Assembly: GCA_964411125.1 (NCBI GenBank)
Contig: CAYPJU010000081.1
Span: 1 to 28,506, forward strand
Origin: JBFIHF01 sp964411125
GTDB lineage: Bacteria > Myxococcota_A > Bradymonadia > Bradymonadales > Bradymonadaceae
DNA: 28,506 nt
Reading direction: 5' to 3'
Shown in pieces: positions 15,153-23,048 of the stretch. The number at the start of each line of letters is the position of its first letter. The first letter of the stretch is position 1. Under the pieces are notes generated by a model, which did no database searches, was not told the DNA's origin, and saw nothing but the letters and a program-made list of their open reading frames with translations. A program made the position numbers and the translations under genes.

Positions 15153-16087
15153 GGATCGGATTGGTCGGAGCGCGCGGGCACACCGGCGCCGAGCTGGTGC
15201 CGCGGATCGCGCGCCATCCGTCGATGGAGCTGGTCGCGGCGGGATCGCGGCAGTGGGCGGGTGAGCGTGTCGACACGCAGTTCGCGTTCGATGGCGACCT
15301 CGAGTTCGCCGACCTCGCCCCCGAAGACTTGGCCGCGTACGAGGCGGACGCATGGGTTCTCGCGCTGCCAAACGGCCTGGCGCGGCCCTACGTCGATGCG
15401 CTCGATGCGTCGGTCGCGGTCGTCGACCTGAGCGCGGACCACCGTTTCGACGACGCCTGGGCCTACGGCTTGCCCGAGCACTTTCGCGCGTCGATCGCGA
15501 CGAGCCGGCGCATCGCGAACCCCGGCTGCTACGCGACGGGCGCTCAGTTGGCGCTTCGTCCCATCGCGGACCTCCTGGAGGGGGCGCCGCGCGTCTTCGG
15601 CGTGTCCGGGTACAGCGGCGCGGGCACGACGCCGAACGACCGCAACGACCCCGAGAAGCTTCGCGACAACCTGATGCCGTACTCGCTATCGGGCCACGGC
15701 CACGAGCGCGAGATCGGCCGACATCTGGGGCACGCGGTGCACTTCATGCCGCACGTCGCGTCGTTCTTCCGCGGCATTTCGCTGACGCTCTCGGCTACGC
15801 TGCGCGAGGCGGTGGAGCTCGGCGAGCTTCACGAGCGCTTCCGCGCGGCGTTCGATTCCGAGCCTCTTTTGCACTACGCGCAGGCGGTCCCGCAGGTGCG
15901 CGACGTCGCCGGCACGCCTTTCGCCTACGTCGGCGGGCTCGCCTACGACCCGCAGGCCCGCCACGTCGCGCTCGTCGCGACGATCGACAACCTGCTGAAA
16001 GGCGCGGCGACGCAGGCGATCCAGAACCTCAACATCCTGGGCGGTCTCGACGAATTCGCGGGAATCCTGGACGAAGGCGACCGATGA
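15149..16087 (+). CDS. argC: N-acetyl-gamma-glutamyl-phosphate reductase
   Basis: The protein reduces N-acetylglutamyl phosphate with NADPH to N-acetylglutamate semialdehyde. It has an N-terminal dinucleotide-binding turn, GLVGARGHTG (4-13), the active-site motif NPGCYATG with Cys127, and SGYSGAGTTPNDR typical of ArgC; a later HFMPHVASFFRGI block matches the substrate-binding region. Length (312 aa) is normal. It overlaps the preceding and following genes by 4 bp at each side (ATGA), giving tight translational coupling. The product would go to an aminotransferase, argD, which is not in this window. Confidence 0.95.
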   Translation: MRIGLVGARGHTGAELVPRIARHPSMELVAAGSRQWAGERVDTQFAFDGDLEFADLAPEDLAAYEADAWVLALPNGLARPYVDALDASVAVVDLSADHRFDDAWAYGLPEHFRASIATSRRIANPGCYATGAQLALRPIADLLEGAPRVFGVSGYSGAGTTPNDRNDPEKLRDNLMPYSLSGHGHEREIGRHLGHAVHFMPHVASFFRGISLTLSATLREAVELGELHERFRAAFDSEPLLHYAQAVPQVRDVAGTPFAYVGGLAYDPQARHVALVATIDNLLKGAATQAIQNLNILGGLDEFAGILDEGDR

Positions 16088-17373
16088 GCAAGCTGCTGTG
16101 GGACAAGGGCGGGAGCACCGTCGACGAGCGCATCCAGGCATTCTCGGCGGGCGAAGACGTCGTGCTGGACCGCGAGATCTTCGCGTTCGACATTGAGGCG
16201 ACCCGCGCTCACGTCGACGGTCTGCTCGGAATCGGCGTGCTGAACGCCGACGAAGCCAGCGCGCTGGACGGCGAACTCGCCGCGCTGCTCGGTCGGTTCG
16301 AGTCGGGTGAGTTCGTCCTCGACGACCGCTTCGAAGACGGACATTCGGCGATCGAAATCGAGCTGACGGAACGGCTCGGCGAGGTCGGCCGCAAGGTGCA
16401 CACCGGCAGGAGCCGTAACGACCAGGTGTTGGTCGCGACGCGCCTCTACCTGAAGCACGCGCTCGGCGAAGTCGCGCGCCACTGCCGCGACATCGCGGCG
16501 ACCTGCCTCGACCGCGCCGAGCCGACGATGCTCGACCCGATGCCCGGCTACACACACCTGCAGCGCGCCGTCCCGTCGTCCGTCGGACTCTGGTTCGCCG
16601 CGTTCGCCGAGGCCTTCATCGACGATGCATCGCTCGCCGCGAAGACCGCCGACTGGATCGACGCGAACCCGCTCGGCACCGCGGCCGGGTACGGCGTGAA
16701 CCTCGGCCTCGACCGCGAGTCGGTCGGCGCCGCGCTCGGCTTCGCGCGGATGCAGGTGAACCCGATCTACGCGCAGAACTCGCGCGGGAAGTTCGAGCTC
16801 GCCGTGCTCGGCGTCGTCGCCCAGGCGCTCCTCGACGTGCGGCGGCTCGCCTGGGACCTGAGCCTGTTCACGACCAGCGAATTCGCGTTCGTGAAGCTGC
16901 CGGACGCCTACACGACCGGTTCGTCGATCATGCCGAACAAGCGAAACCCGGACATCGTCGAGTTGCTCCGCGCGAGCTACGGGGTCGTCGCCGGTGCCCG
17001 CGTGGAGCTCGAGAGCACGCTGTCGCTACCGAGCGGCTACCACCGCGACCTGCAGAACACGAAGCCGCCGATGATCCGCGCAGTCCGCCATGGGCTTTCG
17101 GCGCTCGCGCTCGTCGAGGCGCTGATGCAGGCGCTGGAGTTCGACGACGACGCGACCCGCGGCGCGATCTCGGGCGAGATGTACGCCACCGACGTCGCAT
17201 TCGAGCAGGTCGCGTCGGGGGTCCCGTTCCGCGACGCCTACGTCGCCGCCGCCAAGGTCGACGAAGCGCGCGACCCGGTCGCCAGCCTCCGCGCCCGGAC
17301 TTCGCCGGGGGCCCCGGGTGCGCCGCTACTCGAGGTCCTGCGCGCCCGGCTGAACCGTCGCGGTGCGCGGTAA
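16084..17373 (+). CDS. argH: Argininosuccinate lyase
   Basis: The enzyme cleaves argininosuccinate to arginine and fumarate. The 429-aa protein has HTGRSRNDQ (substrate-binding), DPMPGYTHLQRAVP, and the fumarase/aspartase signature SSIMPNKRNP at residues 280-289 that contains the catalytic serine. It is somewhat shorter than the typical 450-470 aa, with a truncated C-terminus. It is the last gene of the arginine operon and overlaps argC by 4 bp. The stop TAA at 17371 is the first of three stops in different frames (see the finding on the tandem heptamer). Confidence 0.95.
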   Translation: MSKLLWDKGGSTVDERIQAFSAGEDVVLDREIFAFDIEATRAHVDGLLGIGVLNADEASALDGELAALLGRFESGEFVLDDRFEDGHSAIEIELTERLGEVGRKVHTGRSRNDQVLVATRLYLKHALGEVARHCRDIAATCLDRAEPTMLDPMPGYTHLQRAVPSSVGLWFAAFAEAFIDDASLAAKTADWIDANPLGTAAGYGVNLGLDRESVGAALGFARMQVNPIYAQNSRGKFELAVLGVVAQALLDVRRLAWDLSLFTTSEFAFVKLPDAYTTGSSIMPNKRNPDIVELLRASYGVVAGARVELESTLSLPSGYHRDLQNTKPPMIRAVRHGLSALALVEALMQALEFDDDATRGAISGEMYATDVAFEQVASGVPFRDAYVAAAKVDEARDPVASLRARTSPGAPGAPLLEVLRARLNRRGAR

Positions 17374-17391
17374 GCGGTAAGCGGTGAGCGG
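17371..17391 (+). repeat. Three tandem heptamers at the argH stop
   Basis: TAAGCGG, TAAGCGG and TGAGCGG follow each other directly. Because the unit is 7 bases, the stops at 17371, 17378 and 17385 fall in three different frames. A further palindrome GCGGCT-TCC-AGCCGC follows downstream. Confidence 0.6.
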
Positions 17392-17493
17392 GGGCGCGTG
17401 TCCTTTGGAGCAGCGGCTTCCAGCCGCGAACTTCCCAGCAGTTTGTCCTCGTACGCTCAGCTACGGTCTCTTCGTCGCTGCGAAGAGGTGACC

Positions 17494-18240
17494 GTGGACA
17501 ACGCACGAAAAACAGAGACCGAGGTCGCCGTAGGCGCGGACTCCTCCGCCGTCGCGGTAACCCCGTCGATCGGCACATTCCTCCGTCAGTACTGGTGGAA
17601 ATTGCTGCTCGCGCTCCACCTCGTCTACTTCGGAGCGTTGCCCGTGATGCTGCTGATGCAGATGGCCGCGGTGGCGATCGGCGCACCGGGCGCCGGCGCG
17701 TCCGAAGTGACGCTGGCGTTTTACGCGCTGGTCGAGCATGCATGGGTCCCGGCGAAGGTGCTGGTTCCCTTTGCCCTCTGGTTGGCCTACGCGGTCAGCC
17801 GGTTCCGCGCCACCGAGCCGGCATCGACACGGAGTGAAGCAGCTTGTGCTCGCGTCGGGCACCGGCGAAACGAGGTCCGTCACCGCTCGGCGCGTCCGAA
17901 GTCGGGCGTGTCCTGCCCCTCGACTAACGGCCTTCGGTCTTCTTCAACATCTCGATGTCGAGCCGCATGCAGTTCTCTCCCATCAGTGGCAGCGTCGCCT
18001 GGCCCTTGCCGCGGAACTGGACGCGGTCGCCGACGTCTACCTGAGCGTCGTGGGGAGCGACGATGCAGTACTTCTGCATGGTCTCGTCGTGGACGAGGAC
18101 CCGTGTATCGGGGTTGTTGCCGGCCTCGACGACTCCGGAGCCCTCGATGGGCTGGAAGCTTCCGGCGGGCACGGGCTGGGTGCTTCCGGCGTCGGTCTGG
18201 CCTTTCGGGCATCCGAGCAGGCAGCCGATGGCGAGTATGA
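17494..18240 (+). CDS. Small membrane protein; 3' part doubtful (possible frameshift)
   Basis: The GTG at 17494 is chosen because GAAGAGG lies 5 bases upstream. The first 110 or so residues have strong GC-ending codons and two to three membrane-spanning stretches: KLLLALHLVYFGALPVMLLM and the following segment, then KVLVPFALWLAYAV. Downstream of ATEP (about 17820) the codon bias collapses and the frame continues as Arg/Ser-rich sequence antisense to the lipoprotein gene at 17924. A single missing G in the GG at 17820-17821 would let the protein end at the TGA at 17835 with a natural acidic tail, so the true gene is probably 17494 to about 17837. No function is recognised. Confidence 0.5.
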   Translation: MDNARKTETEVAVGADSSAVAVTPSIGTFLRQYWWKLLLALHLVYFGALPVMLLMQMAAVAIGAPGAGASEVTLAFYALVEHAWVPAKVLVPFALWLAYAVSRFRATEPASTRSEAACARVGHRRNEVRHRSARPKSGVSCPSTNGLRSSSTSRCRAACSSLPSVAASPGPCRGTGRGRRRLPERRGERRCSTSAWSRRGRGPVYRGCCRPRRLRSPRWAGSFRRARAGCFRRRSGLSGIRAGSRWRV

Positions 18241-18265
18241 TGATTGCGGGAAGTCGACCGTTCAT
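17924..18265 (-). CDS. Lipoprotein, 113 aa
   Basis: A signal peptide ends at either AIGC (C15) or LLGC (C19), the latter being the better lipobox. The mature part has a short Pro/Ser/Gln linker and then a small domain of beta character (TRVLVHDETMQKYCIVAPH, VGDRVQFRGKG, NCMRLDIEML), with two cysteines that may form one disulfide. The DVGDRVQFRG phrase is reminiscent of small OB-like lipoproteins. The ATG at 18265 begins the signal peptide. It is convergent with the small membrane protein gene and divergent from the symporter gene across 120 bp. The function is unknown. Confidence 0.72.
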   Translation of the reverse strand: MNGRLPAIIILAIGCLLGCPKGQTDAGSTQPVPAGSFQPIEGSGVVEAGNNPDTRVLVHDETMQKYCIVAPHDAQVDVGDRVQFRGKGQATLPLMGENCMRLDIEMLKKTEGR

Positions 18266-18385
18266 CGGCACAAGGTACCACGTGTCCGTTCCTTGCCGAA
18301 AACGCAGGGTCACGCGCGAGCCGGAGCCGCCGACGCGCAGAAGTTTGGAGTTGCCGGAGAACGCCGTTCGGGACAATTGTCGGAA

Positions 18386-19816
18386 ATGACCACCGACACC
18401 AGCCTCGCCGTTCCCGTCGGGATCGGCCTCGTCCTCTACGTTCTGGTGATGTTCGCGATCGGGTTCTGGGCTCGTTCGCGGGTGACGGATGCCGAGGACT
18501 TCGTGGTCGCCGGTCGCCGTCTGGGTTATGGCCTCGCGACCTTCACGCTGGTCGGCACGTGGTTCGGCGCGGGGACGATGCTGGCGGCGACCGACGAGGT
18601 TCGTGCGACGGGGCTTCAGGCTGCGGGGCTCGACCCGTTCGGGGCGGGGGTGTGCCTCATCCTCGCCGGTTTGCTGCTCGCACGACCGCTGTGGCGGATG
18701 AAGCTTCTGACGGTCGCGGACTTCTTTCGGGAGCGCTACGGCCCCAGGGCAGAGGTGTTGGCGGCGCTCCTGACGATCCCGGCCTTTCTCGGTTGGATCG
18801 CGGCCCAGTTCGTGGCGCTGGCCGGGGTTCTGAACATCTTCTTCGGCATACCGCTCGACGCCGGGATCGTGCTCGTGGCCGCAGTGGGCCTCGCGTACAC
18901 CCTGGCGGGGGGGATGTGGGCGGTCGCGGTGACCGACGCCGTGCAGCTCAGCCTGCTGCTGCTCGGGCTCGTCGTGATGGCGGGGACGCTCTTGCTGGAG
19001 CTCGGCCAGGGGACTCTGACCTCGGGGCTGGGGCGCGTCGTCGCGGAGACGCCGGCTGAAAAGCTGGCGTTGATCCCGACCGAGACACTCGCCGGGTTCG
19101 TGGGTTGGCTCGGCCTGTTCATCGCGGGTTCGTTCGGGAATCTTCCCGGGCAGGATCTGATGCAGCGGGTGTTCGCGTCGCGTAGCGAGCGCGTCGCGCA
19201 GTTCGCGTGCATCGCCGGTGGGGTGCTCTACGTGTCGTTCGGTACGCTGCCGCTCCTGCTCGGCCTCGCCGGCGACATCATCCTCCCCGAGGATCACGCC
19301 GAAGGGACGATCGCGTTGCTGGCGCATCTCTTCCTGACGCCGGCGATGGCGGTCGTCTTCACGATCACGCTGATCAGCGCCGTCCTCTCGACCATCGACA
19401 GCGCGTTGCTCGCCCCGGCGACGACCCTTGCGGAGAACGTCCTGCATCGCGCTTTCCCGGCGGTGGACACGCTGAAGATGAACCGCCTGTCGCTGGCGCT
19501 GATCTGCGGAATCTCCGTGGGTGTCGCCCTCCTGGGTGAGAACGCGTATTCGCTTCTGGAATCGAGCTACGAGCTCGGGCTCGTGTCGCTCCTGGCCCCG
19601 CTGTTGCTGGGGGTTCACCTTGCCCCACGCCGCGAAGGGACGGCACTCGCGGCGATGGCGATCGGAACCACGGTGTGGTTCGTCCATCAGGTCGCGGGTC
19701 TGGAGGACTTCGCCGGACTCGCTGGCTGGCCCGTCGGCCTATGTAGTGGGGGCATCGCCTTCGCGATCATGCTCTTCGGTCCGCGCGCGCCGAGCGAGGC
19801 CGCAGTCGAGGGTTAG
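18386..19816 (+). CDS. Sodium:solute symporter (SSS) family protein, 476 aa
   Basis: The 476-aa protein has about thirteen hydrophobic segments of the SSS/SLC5 fold. The first loop, RVTDAEDFVVAGRRLG, and the later LSTIDSALLAPATTLAENVL, the SSS signature around TM8-9 with its Ser/Asp sodium-binding positions, are both clear. It would couple sodium to uptake of a small organic solute at the inner membrane; family members move proline, pantothenate, acetate and others, and the substrate is not predictable. The ATG at 18386 follows only a weak CGGA site. The long open frame upstream of the ATG is antisense to the 17924 lipoprotein and is not part of the protein. It is followed after 107 bp by two small membrane proteins. 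Confidence 0.9.
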   Translation: MTTDTSLAVPVGIGLVLYVLVMFAIGFWARSRVTDAEDFVVAGRRLGYGLATFTLVGTWFGAGTMLAATDEVRATGLQAAGLDPFGAGVCLILAGLLLARPLWRMKLLTVADFFRERYGPRAEVLAALLTIPAFLGWIAAQFVALAGVLNIFFGIPLDAGIVLVAAVGLAYTLAGGMWAVAVTDAVQLSLLLLGLVVMAGTLLLELGQGTLTSGLGRVVAETPAEKLALIPTETLAGFVGWLGLFIAGSFGNLPGQDLMQRVFASRSERVAQFACIAGGVLYVSFGTLPLLLGLAGDIILPEDHAEGTIALLAHLFLTPAMAVVFTITLISAVLSTIDSALLAPATTLAENVLHRAFPAVDTLKMNRLSLALICGISVGVALLGENAYSLLESSYELGLVSLLAPLLLGVHLAPRREGTALAAMAIGTTVWFVHQVAGLEDFAGLAGWPVGLCSGGIAFAIMLFGPRAPSEAAVEG

Positions 19817-19830
19817 TCATCGGGGCTCGA

Positions 19831-19858
19831 TTCGAACAACCGCACTGTCTCGTTCGAA
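19831..19858. promoter_or_regulatory. Inverted repeat TTCGAAC-N14-GTTCGAA
   Basis: Two 7-bp arms with 14 bases between lie in the 107-bp gap after the symporter, about 65 bases before the next start. An operator is possible. It may also be a chance pair of TTCGAA sites. Confidence 0.3.
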
Positions 19859-19923
19859 ACATCCCGACGGTACGATGCGTGCCGGACCTGTAGGCTCAGA
19901 CTCGACGGATGAGTGGAGGAGCT

Positions 19924-20358
19924 ATGGGCGACTATCGAAATGCAGTGACGGTTCCGATCGGCGAGCGAGCGAGCAGACGGCGGGGTCGGGTTTTCGGCCC
20001 CCGCAGCCCGGGACCCGACTGGGAGCCGGTGACACACCTCGAGTTTCGTCGGAGCTACCTTCGGTCGAATGGTGGGAGAATGCTGCTGCTCCTGCCATTG
20101 ACGTACGCGCTCGGCATTCCGACGACGTTCGCACTCGTCCCGATGCTCTTGGCGCCGTTCAGCACCGTGCTCGGGCGCGAGCTGTTCAATTCCGCGGTAC
20201 TCTGGAGCGTGGTCGGCCTGCCCGGGATCGCGTGGTTGGCGGTGGTGGCGACCACGTTGCGAAACCACCGTCTTCTGACGACCATCGTAGACGAAGCGGA
20301 GGACGACTCGGGCGGATGGGCGGATGGGCCAGGTCCGCCGGTGGACGAGGAGAGATAA
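19924..20358 (+). CDS. Small membrane protein, 144 aa
   Basis: The ATG at 19924 is preferred over one at 19909 because GGAGGAG at 19915-19921 precedes it. A basic N-terminus (SRRRGRVFGPR) precedes two long hydrophobic segments, about residues 54-85 (MLLLLPLTYALGIP and the following stretch) and 92-115 (LFNSAVLWSVVGLPGIAWLA). The C-terminus is acidic and Gly/Pro-rich. It has no recognisable family. Its TAA stop overlaps the ATG of the following gene by one base (TAATG), so the two small membrane proteins are translationally coupled and probably act together. Confidence 0.7.
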   Translation: MGDYRNAVTVPIGERASRRRGRVFGPRSPGPDWEPVTHLEFRRSYLRSNGGRMLLLLPLTYALGIPTTFALVPMLLAPFSTVLGRELFNSAVLWSVVGLPGIAWLAVVATTLRNHRLLTTIVDEAEDDSGGWADGPGPPVDEER

Positions 20359-20642
20359 TGGCGAAGGACGAAGAGCGTGGCGGGGGGATCGCATCGTTGG
20401 AGGCATCGAACGCCCCGAAGGTCCACGCGCGGTTCGTCGGTCTCAGCACGCTCTTCGTCGCGTTCGGCCTGATGTTCAGCCTCGGATTCGCCGAGATTCT
20501 CGACATGTTGGGCCTCTACTTCGTCGGAGCGGAGGCGTGGTCGCTTCCCCTGTTCGGGCTCGTTCTTGCCCTCTTCACCGTCGCCTCCCTGTGGCATCGC
20601 GTTCGGATGCACCGCCTTCGACAGGGCGAAGACGAGCGCTGA
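20358..20642 (+). CDS. Small membrane protein, 94 aa
   Basis: The protein has two hydrophobic segments, roughly residues 29-45 (TLFVAFGLMFSLGFAEIL) and 60-78 (LPLFGLVLALFTVASL), flanked by a charged N-terminus (MAKDEERGG) and a basic/Glu-rich tail. The start ATG at 20358 shares its A with the preceding TAA stop (overlap of 1 bp); GAGGAGAG upstream is the ribosome binding site. No family is recognised. It sits 75 bp before the cysteine-repeat lipoprotein gene. Confidence 0.7.
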   Translation: MAKDEERGGGIASLEASNAPKVHARFVGLSTLFVAFGLMFSLGFAEILDMLGLYFVGAEAWSLPLFGLVLALFTVASLWHRVRMHRLRQGEDER

Positions 20643-20717
20643 CATCGCCTGACGATTCGGGGTGTGCGCTTGCCGCCGGCCCTTCGATCGCCGACGATCG
20701 TGGGACGGAGGTCTTTC

Positions 20718-22991
20718 ATGAAGAACAAAACAGCGCTGTCGGTGCTCGCCCTCTGCCTCGTCGCCTGCGGAGGGAAGGATTCGCCGAAGAAGATCGTGCC
20801 GGATGCGGGGAGTGTCGTGGACGGGGGAGCCGCGAGCGATTCCGGGGGGGAGACGGATCTGGGGACGGAGCCGGAGCCACGGGAGATCGAATGGTGCGGC
20901 GATTTCGGGTTCGAGTACTCCGGCAGCACGTGCCCCTCGACGGGCTGTACGGCCTTCAGCTGCGACTGTGATCCTTTCCCCGTCTCGCTGGTCGGGTGCG
21001 GCGCTGCCGATGCCGGCTGCGTCGTCGCCGCCGACTGCGACGTCGTCTGTGCGGCGGACCTGAGCGAAGCGGTCGGTTGCATCGATTTCCAGGCGTGCAG
21101 TACGGACGCCGATTGCAGCGCCGGGCGGTGCGTCGTGCAGGACGGGCAGGGCGAATGCTTCGATGGTCGCGTGGGCTCGGCGTGTGTGGAAGACGCAGAC
21201 TGCATCGACGACGGCGTCTGCCGCGGCAATCGATGCGAACGTGAAGCGACCGGAGAATGCCGAAGTGATGCAGACTGTGCCGGGTCGTCCGGCGGCGAGT
21301 TCTGTGTCGGGACGGGCGAATCTGCGCGATGCCGGTCGGGCGGTAACGGCAACAGCTGCGCAGACGATGGTGACTGCGCGTCGGGGAACTGCCTGTCCGG
21401 CGGGTGGTGCAGCGAAGGCAAGAGCTGCAGCTCCGACGCGGATTGTTCCGGCGGGTTCTGCAACGACGGCTCGGGGACTTCAGAGTGCAGCGACGGCGCG
21501 ATCGGGAGCCCCTGCATCACCCCGGCAGACTGCGTCGACGGGGAAATCTGCCGCCGTTCTGCCGCATCGTTCCGCATCGGCGAGTGCTCCGATGGTTCGG
21601 TCGGTTCGCGGTGCGGCAGCGACGCAGACTGCCTCGGCGGCGCATTCTGCACCGGCGACCCAGGCGGCACGTGCACCACGGGCGCGCTCGGCGATCCATG
21701 TGACGGGAACGAGCAGTGTGCCAGCGGGCGGTGTTCGGGGCGGACGGACGAGTGCGTCGCAGGAGTGCTGGGAGACCCGTGCGACGAGAACAGCGACTGC
21801 GATTCGGGTTCGTGTGCTGCCAACGTCGGGGCGATCGACAAATGCGTCACGGGCGAGCTCGGCTCGGAATGCAACGACCAGGAGGACTGCAAGGAAGGAG
21901 CGTGCGCGATCCCGAGCGACGGGCCGGATTCCGACGGCGTCTGCAGCGCCGGCGGGGTGGGTGACCCGTGCGGTGCACCGACGGACTGCACGTCGGGGAC
22001 GTGCGCTCAGCTCGACACCACCCGGCTGGGGTTGTGTACCGACGGCGCGCCCGAGTCGCGGTGTGCTGCGGACGGCGACTGCTCGACGGGGTACTGCGTG
22101 GTGCGGAGTTCGAGCACGCTCGGCTACTGCCGCGACGGGGCGCCCGGGGCGGGTTGCGTGGACGGCGAGGACTGCCAGTTCGGGGCGTGCATCAAGGATG
22201 CGGGTGACACGTTGGGCGAGTGCGGCGCGGAGGGGCTCCCCGGGTGCGCTGGCGACGCGGACTGCACAGCGGGGACGTGCTCCTCGGGATTCTGCACGAC
22301 GGGGGAGCTCGGCGCGCCGTGCCTGTCGGATGCGACGTGCGCCTCGGCGGTCTGCACGTCGAACGGAAACTCGATCGGCGTATGCACGGACGGGACAGGA
22401 GGTTCACCGTGCCGGGTGGACGACGACTGTCTGTTGATGTCGTGCGAGCAGGGCGTGTGCTCGGACGGAAGCGAAGGGACTTCGTGCTCGGGCGACGGCG
22501 AGTGCGCCTCGGGGATGTGCGCGCGGGGATCGTTCTCGGCCGGCGTCTGCAGCGACGGTTTGGTGGGCTCTCCGTGCGTCGACGACATGGACTGTGGGGC
22601 GGCCGCACCGTATTGCGGGCCCGACGAGACGTCGTCGTACGGCGCGTGTTCGGCGGGGGCGCCGGGCGACGCATGTTTCGCGAGCGGGGACTGCGCGAGC
22701 GGACGTTGCGCGCGTCCGGTGTCGAGCGCCGACCCCGGCGTCTGCACTACCGGCGCCGATGGCTCCCCCTGCGGGCACGACTCGATGTGCGACAGCGGCC
22801 GATGCGCGGCCAACTCCGGAGAGGTCGGCACCTGCAGCAGCGGCGGCGCCGGCGACGTCTGTGTCGACCAGTTCGACTGCCTCTACACGTGCTCGAACGG
22901 GACATGCACGACCGGCGGTGCCGGCTCGCCGTGCACCTCCGGCGGGCACTGCGTCAGTGGGAACTGCAAGCCGAACAACACCTGCCAGTAG
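20718..22991 (+). CDS. Lipoprotein with about 22 cysteine-rich repeats, 757 aa
   Basis: The signal peptide ends at LVAC with lipidated C17, followed by an acidic Gly/Ser/Asp-rich linker. From residue about 127 to the end the protein consists of about 22 repeats of roughly 25-33 aa, each with the pattern G-x-P/S-C-x3-x-D-C-x-S-G-x-C-x(6-12)-C-x-D/T-G. These resemble the Dickkopf N-terminal cysteine-rich repeat seen in many bacterial surface proteins. Each repeat has four cysteines, so around 90 in total, implying a rod-like disulfide-stabilised chain outside the inner membrane. GGAGG at 20707-20711 fixes the ATG at 20718. The gene is monocistronic. A ligand or surface-exposure role is possible; no enzymatic domain is visible. 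Confidence 0.85.
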   Translation: MKNKTALSVLALCLVACGGKDSPKKIVPDAGSVVDGGAASDSGGETDLGTEPEPREIEWCGDFGFEYSGSTCPSTGCTAFSCDCDPFPVSLVGCGAADAGCVVAADCDVVCAADLSEAVGCIDFQACSTDADCSAGRCVVQDGQGECFDGRVGSACVEDADCIDDGVCRGNRCEREATGECRSDADCAGSSGGEFCVGTGESARCRSGGNGNSCADDGDCASGNCLSGGWCSEGKSCSSDADCSGGFCNDGSGTSECSDGAIGSPCITPADCVDGEICRRSAASFRIGECSDGSVGSRCGSDADCLGGAFCTGDPGGTCTTGALGDPCDGNEQCASGRCSGRTDECVAGVLGDPCDENSDCDSGSCAANVGAIDKCVTGELGSECNDQEDCKEGACAIPSDGPDSDGVCSAGGVGDPCGAPTDCTSGTCAQLDTTRLGLCTDGAPESRCAADGDCSTGYCVVRSSSTLGYCRDGAPGAGCVDGEDCQFGACIKDAGDTLGECGAEGLPGCAGDADCTAGTCSSGFCTTGELGAPCLSDATCASAVCTSNGNSIGVCTDGTGGSPCRVDDDCLLMSCEQGVCSDGSEGTSCSGDGECASGMCARGSFSAGVCSDGLVGSPCVDDMDCGAAAPYCGPDETSSYGACSAGAPGDACFASGDCASGRCARPVSSADPGVCTTGADGSPCGHDSMCDSGRCAANSGEVGTCSSGGAGDVCVDQFDCLYTCSNGTCTTGGAGSPCTSGGHCVSGNCKPNNTCQ
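21096..22988 (+). repeat. Cysteine-rich repeat region of the 757-aa lipoprotein
   Basis: About 22 degenerate units of about 75-100 bp encode the four-cysteine repeats. The units are diverged at DNA level, so this is an old amplification and not a simple recent tandem array. Confidence 0.75.
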
Positions 22992-23000
22992 GCAAAGAAA

Positions 23001-23028
23001 AGGCCGGGCGTTTCTCGACGCCCGGCCT
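23001..23028 (-). terminator. Intrinsic terminator, minus-strand orientation
   Basis: AGGCCGGGCGT and ACGCCCGGCCT form a perfect 11-bp stem around a 6-base loop. On the minus strand the stem is followed by TTTTCTTT, so it ends transcription of the NNG-repeat lipoprotein gene. On the plus strand there is no T-tract, so it would stop the cysteine-repeat gene only weakly. Confidence 0.85.
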
Positions 23029-23048
23029 CGCAAGCTGAAGGGAGATGC

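Noticed and set aside
11499..15371. Long minus-strand open frames under argG to argC
   Set aside because: They are antisense to well-identified arginine enzymes and arise from high GC content.
20516..21991. 491-aa open frame antisense to the cysteine-repeat lipoprotein
   Set aside because: It mirrors the repeat-rich plus-strand gene, has no ribosome binding site and is made of Ser/Pro/His low-complexity sequence. The strong GC-ending bias belongs to the plus strand.
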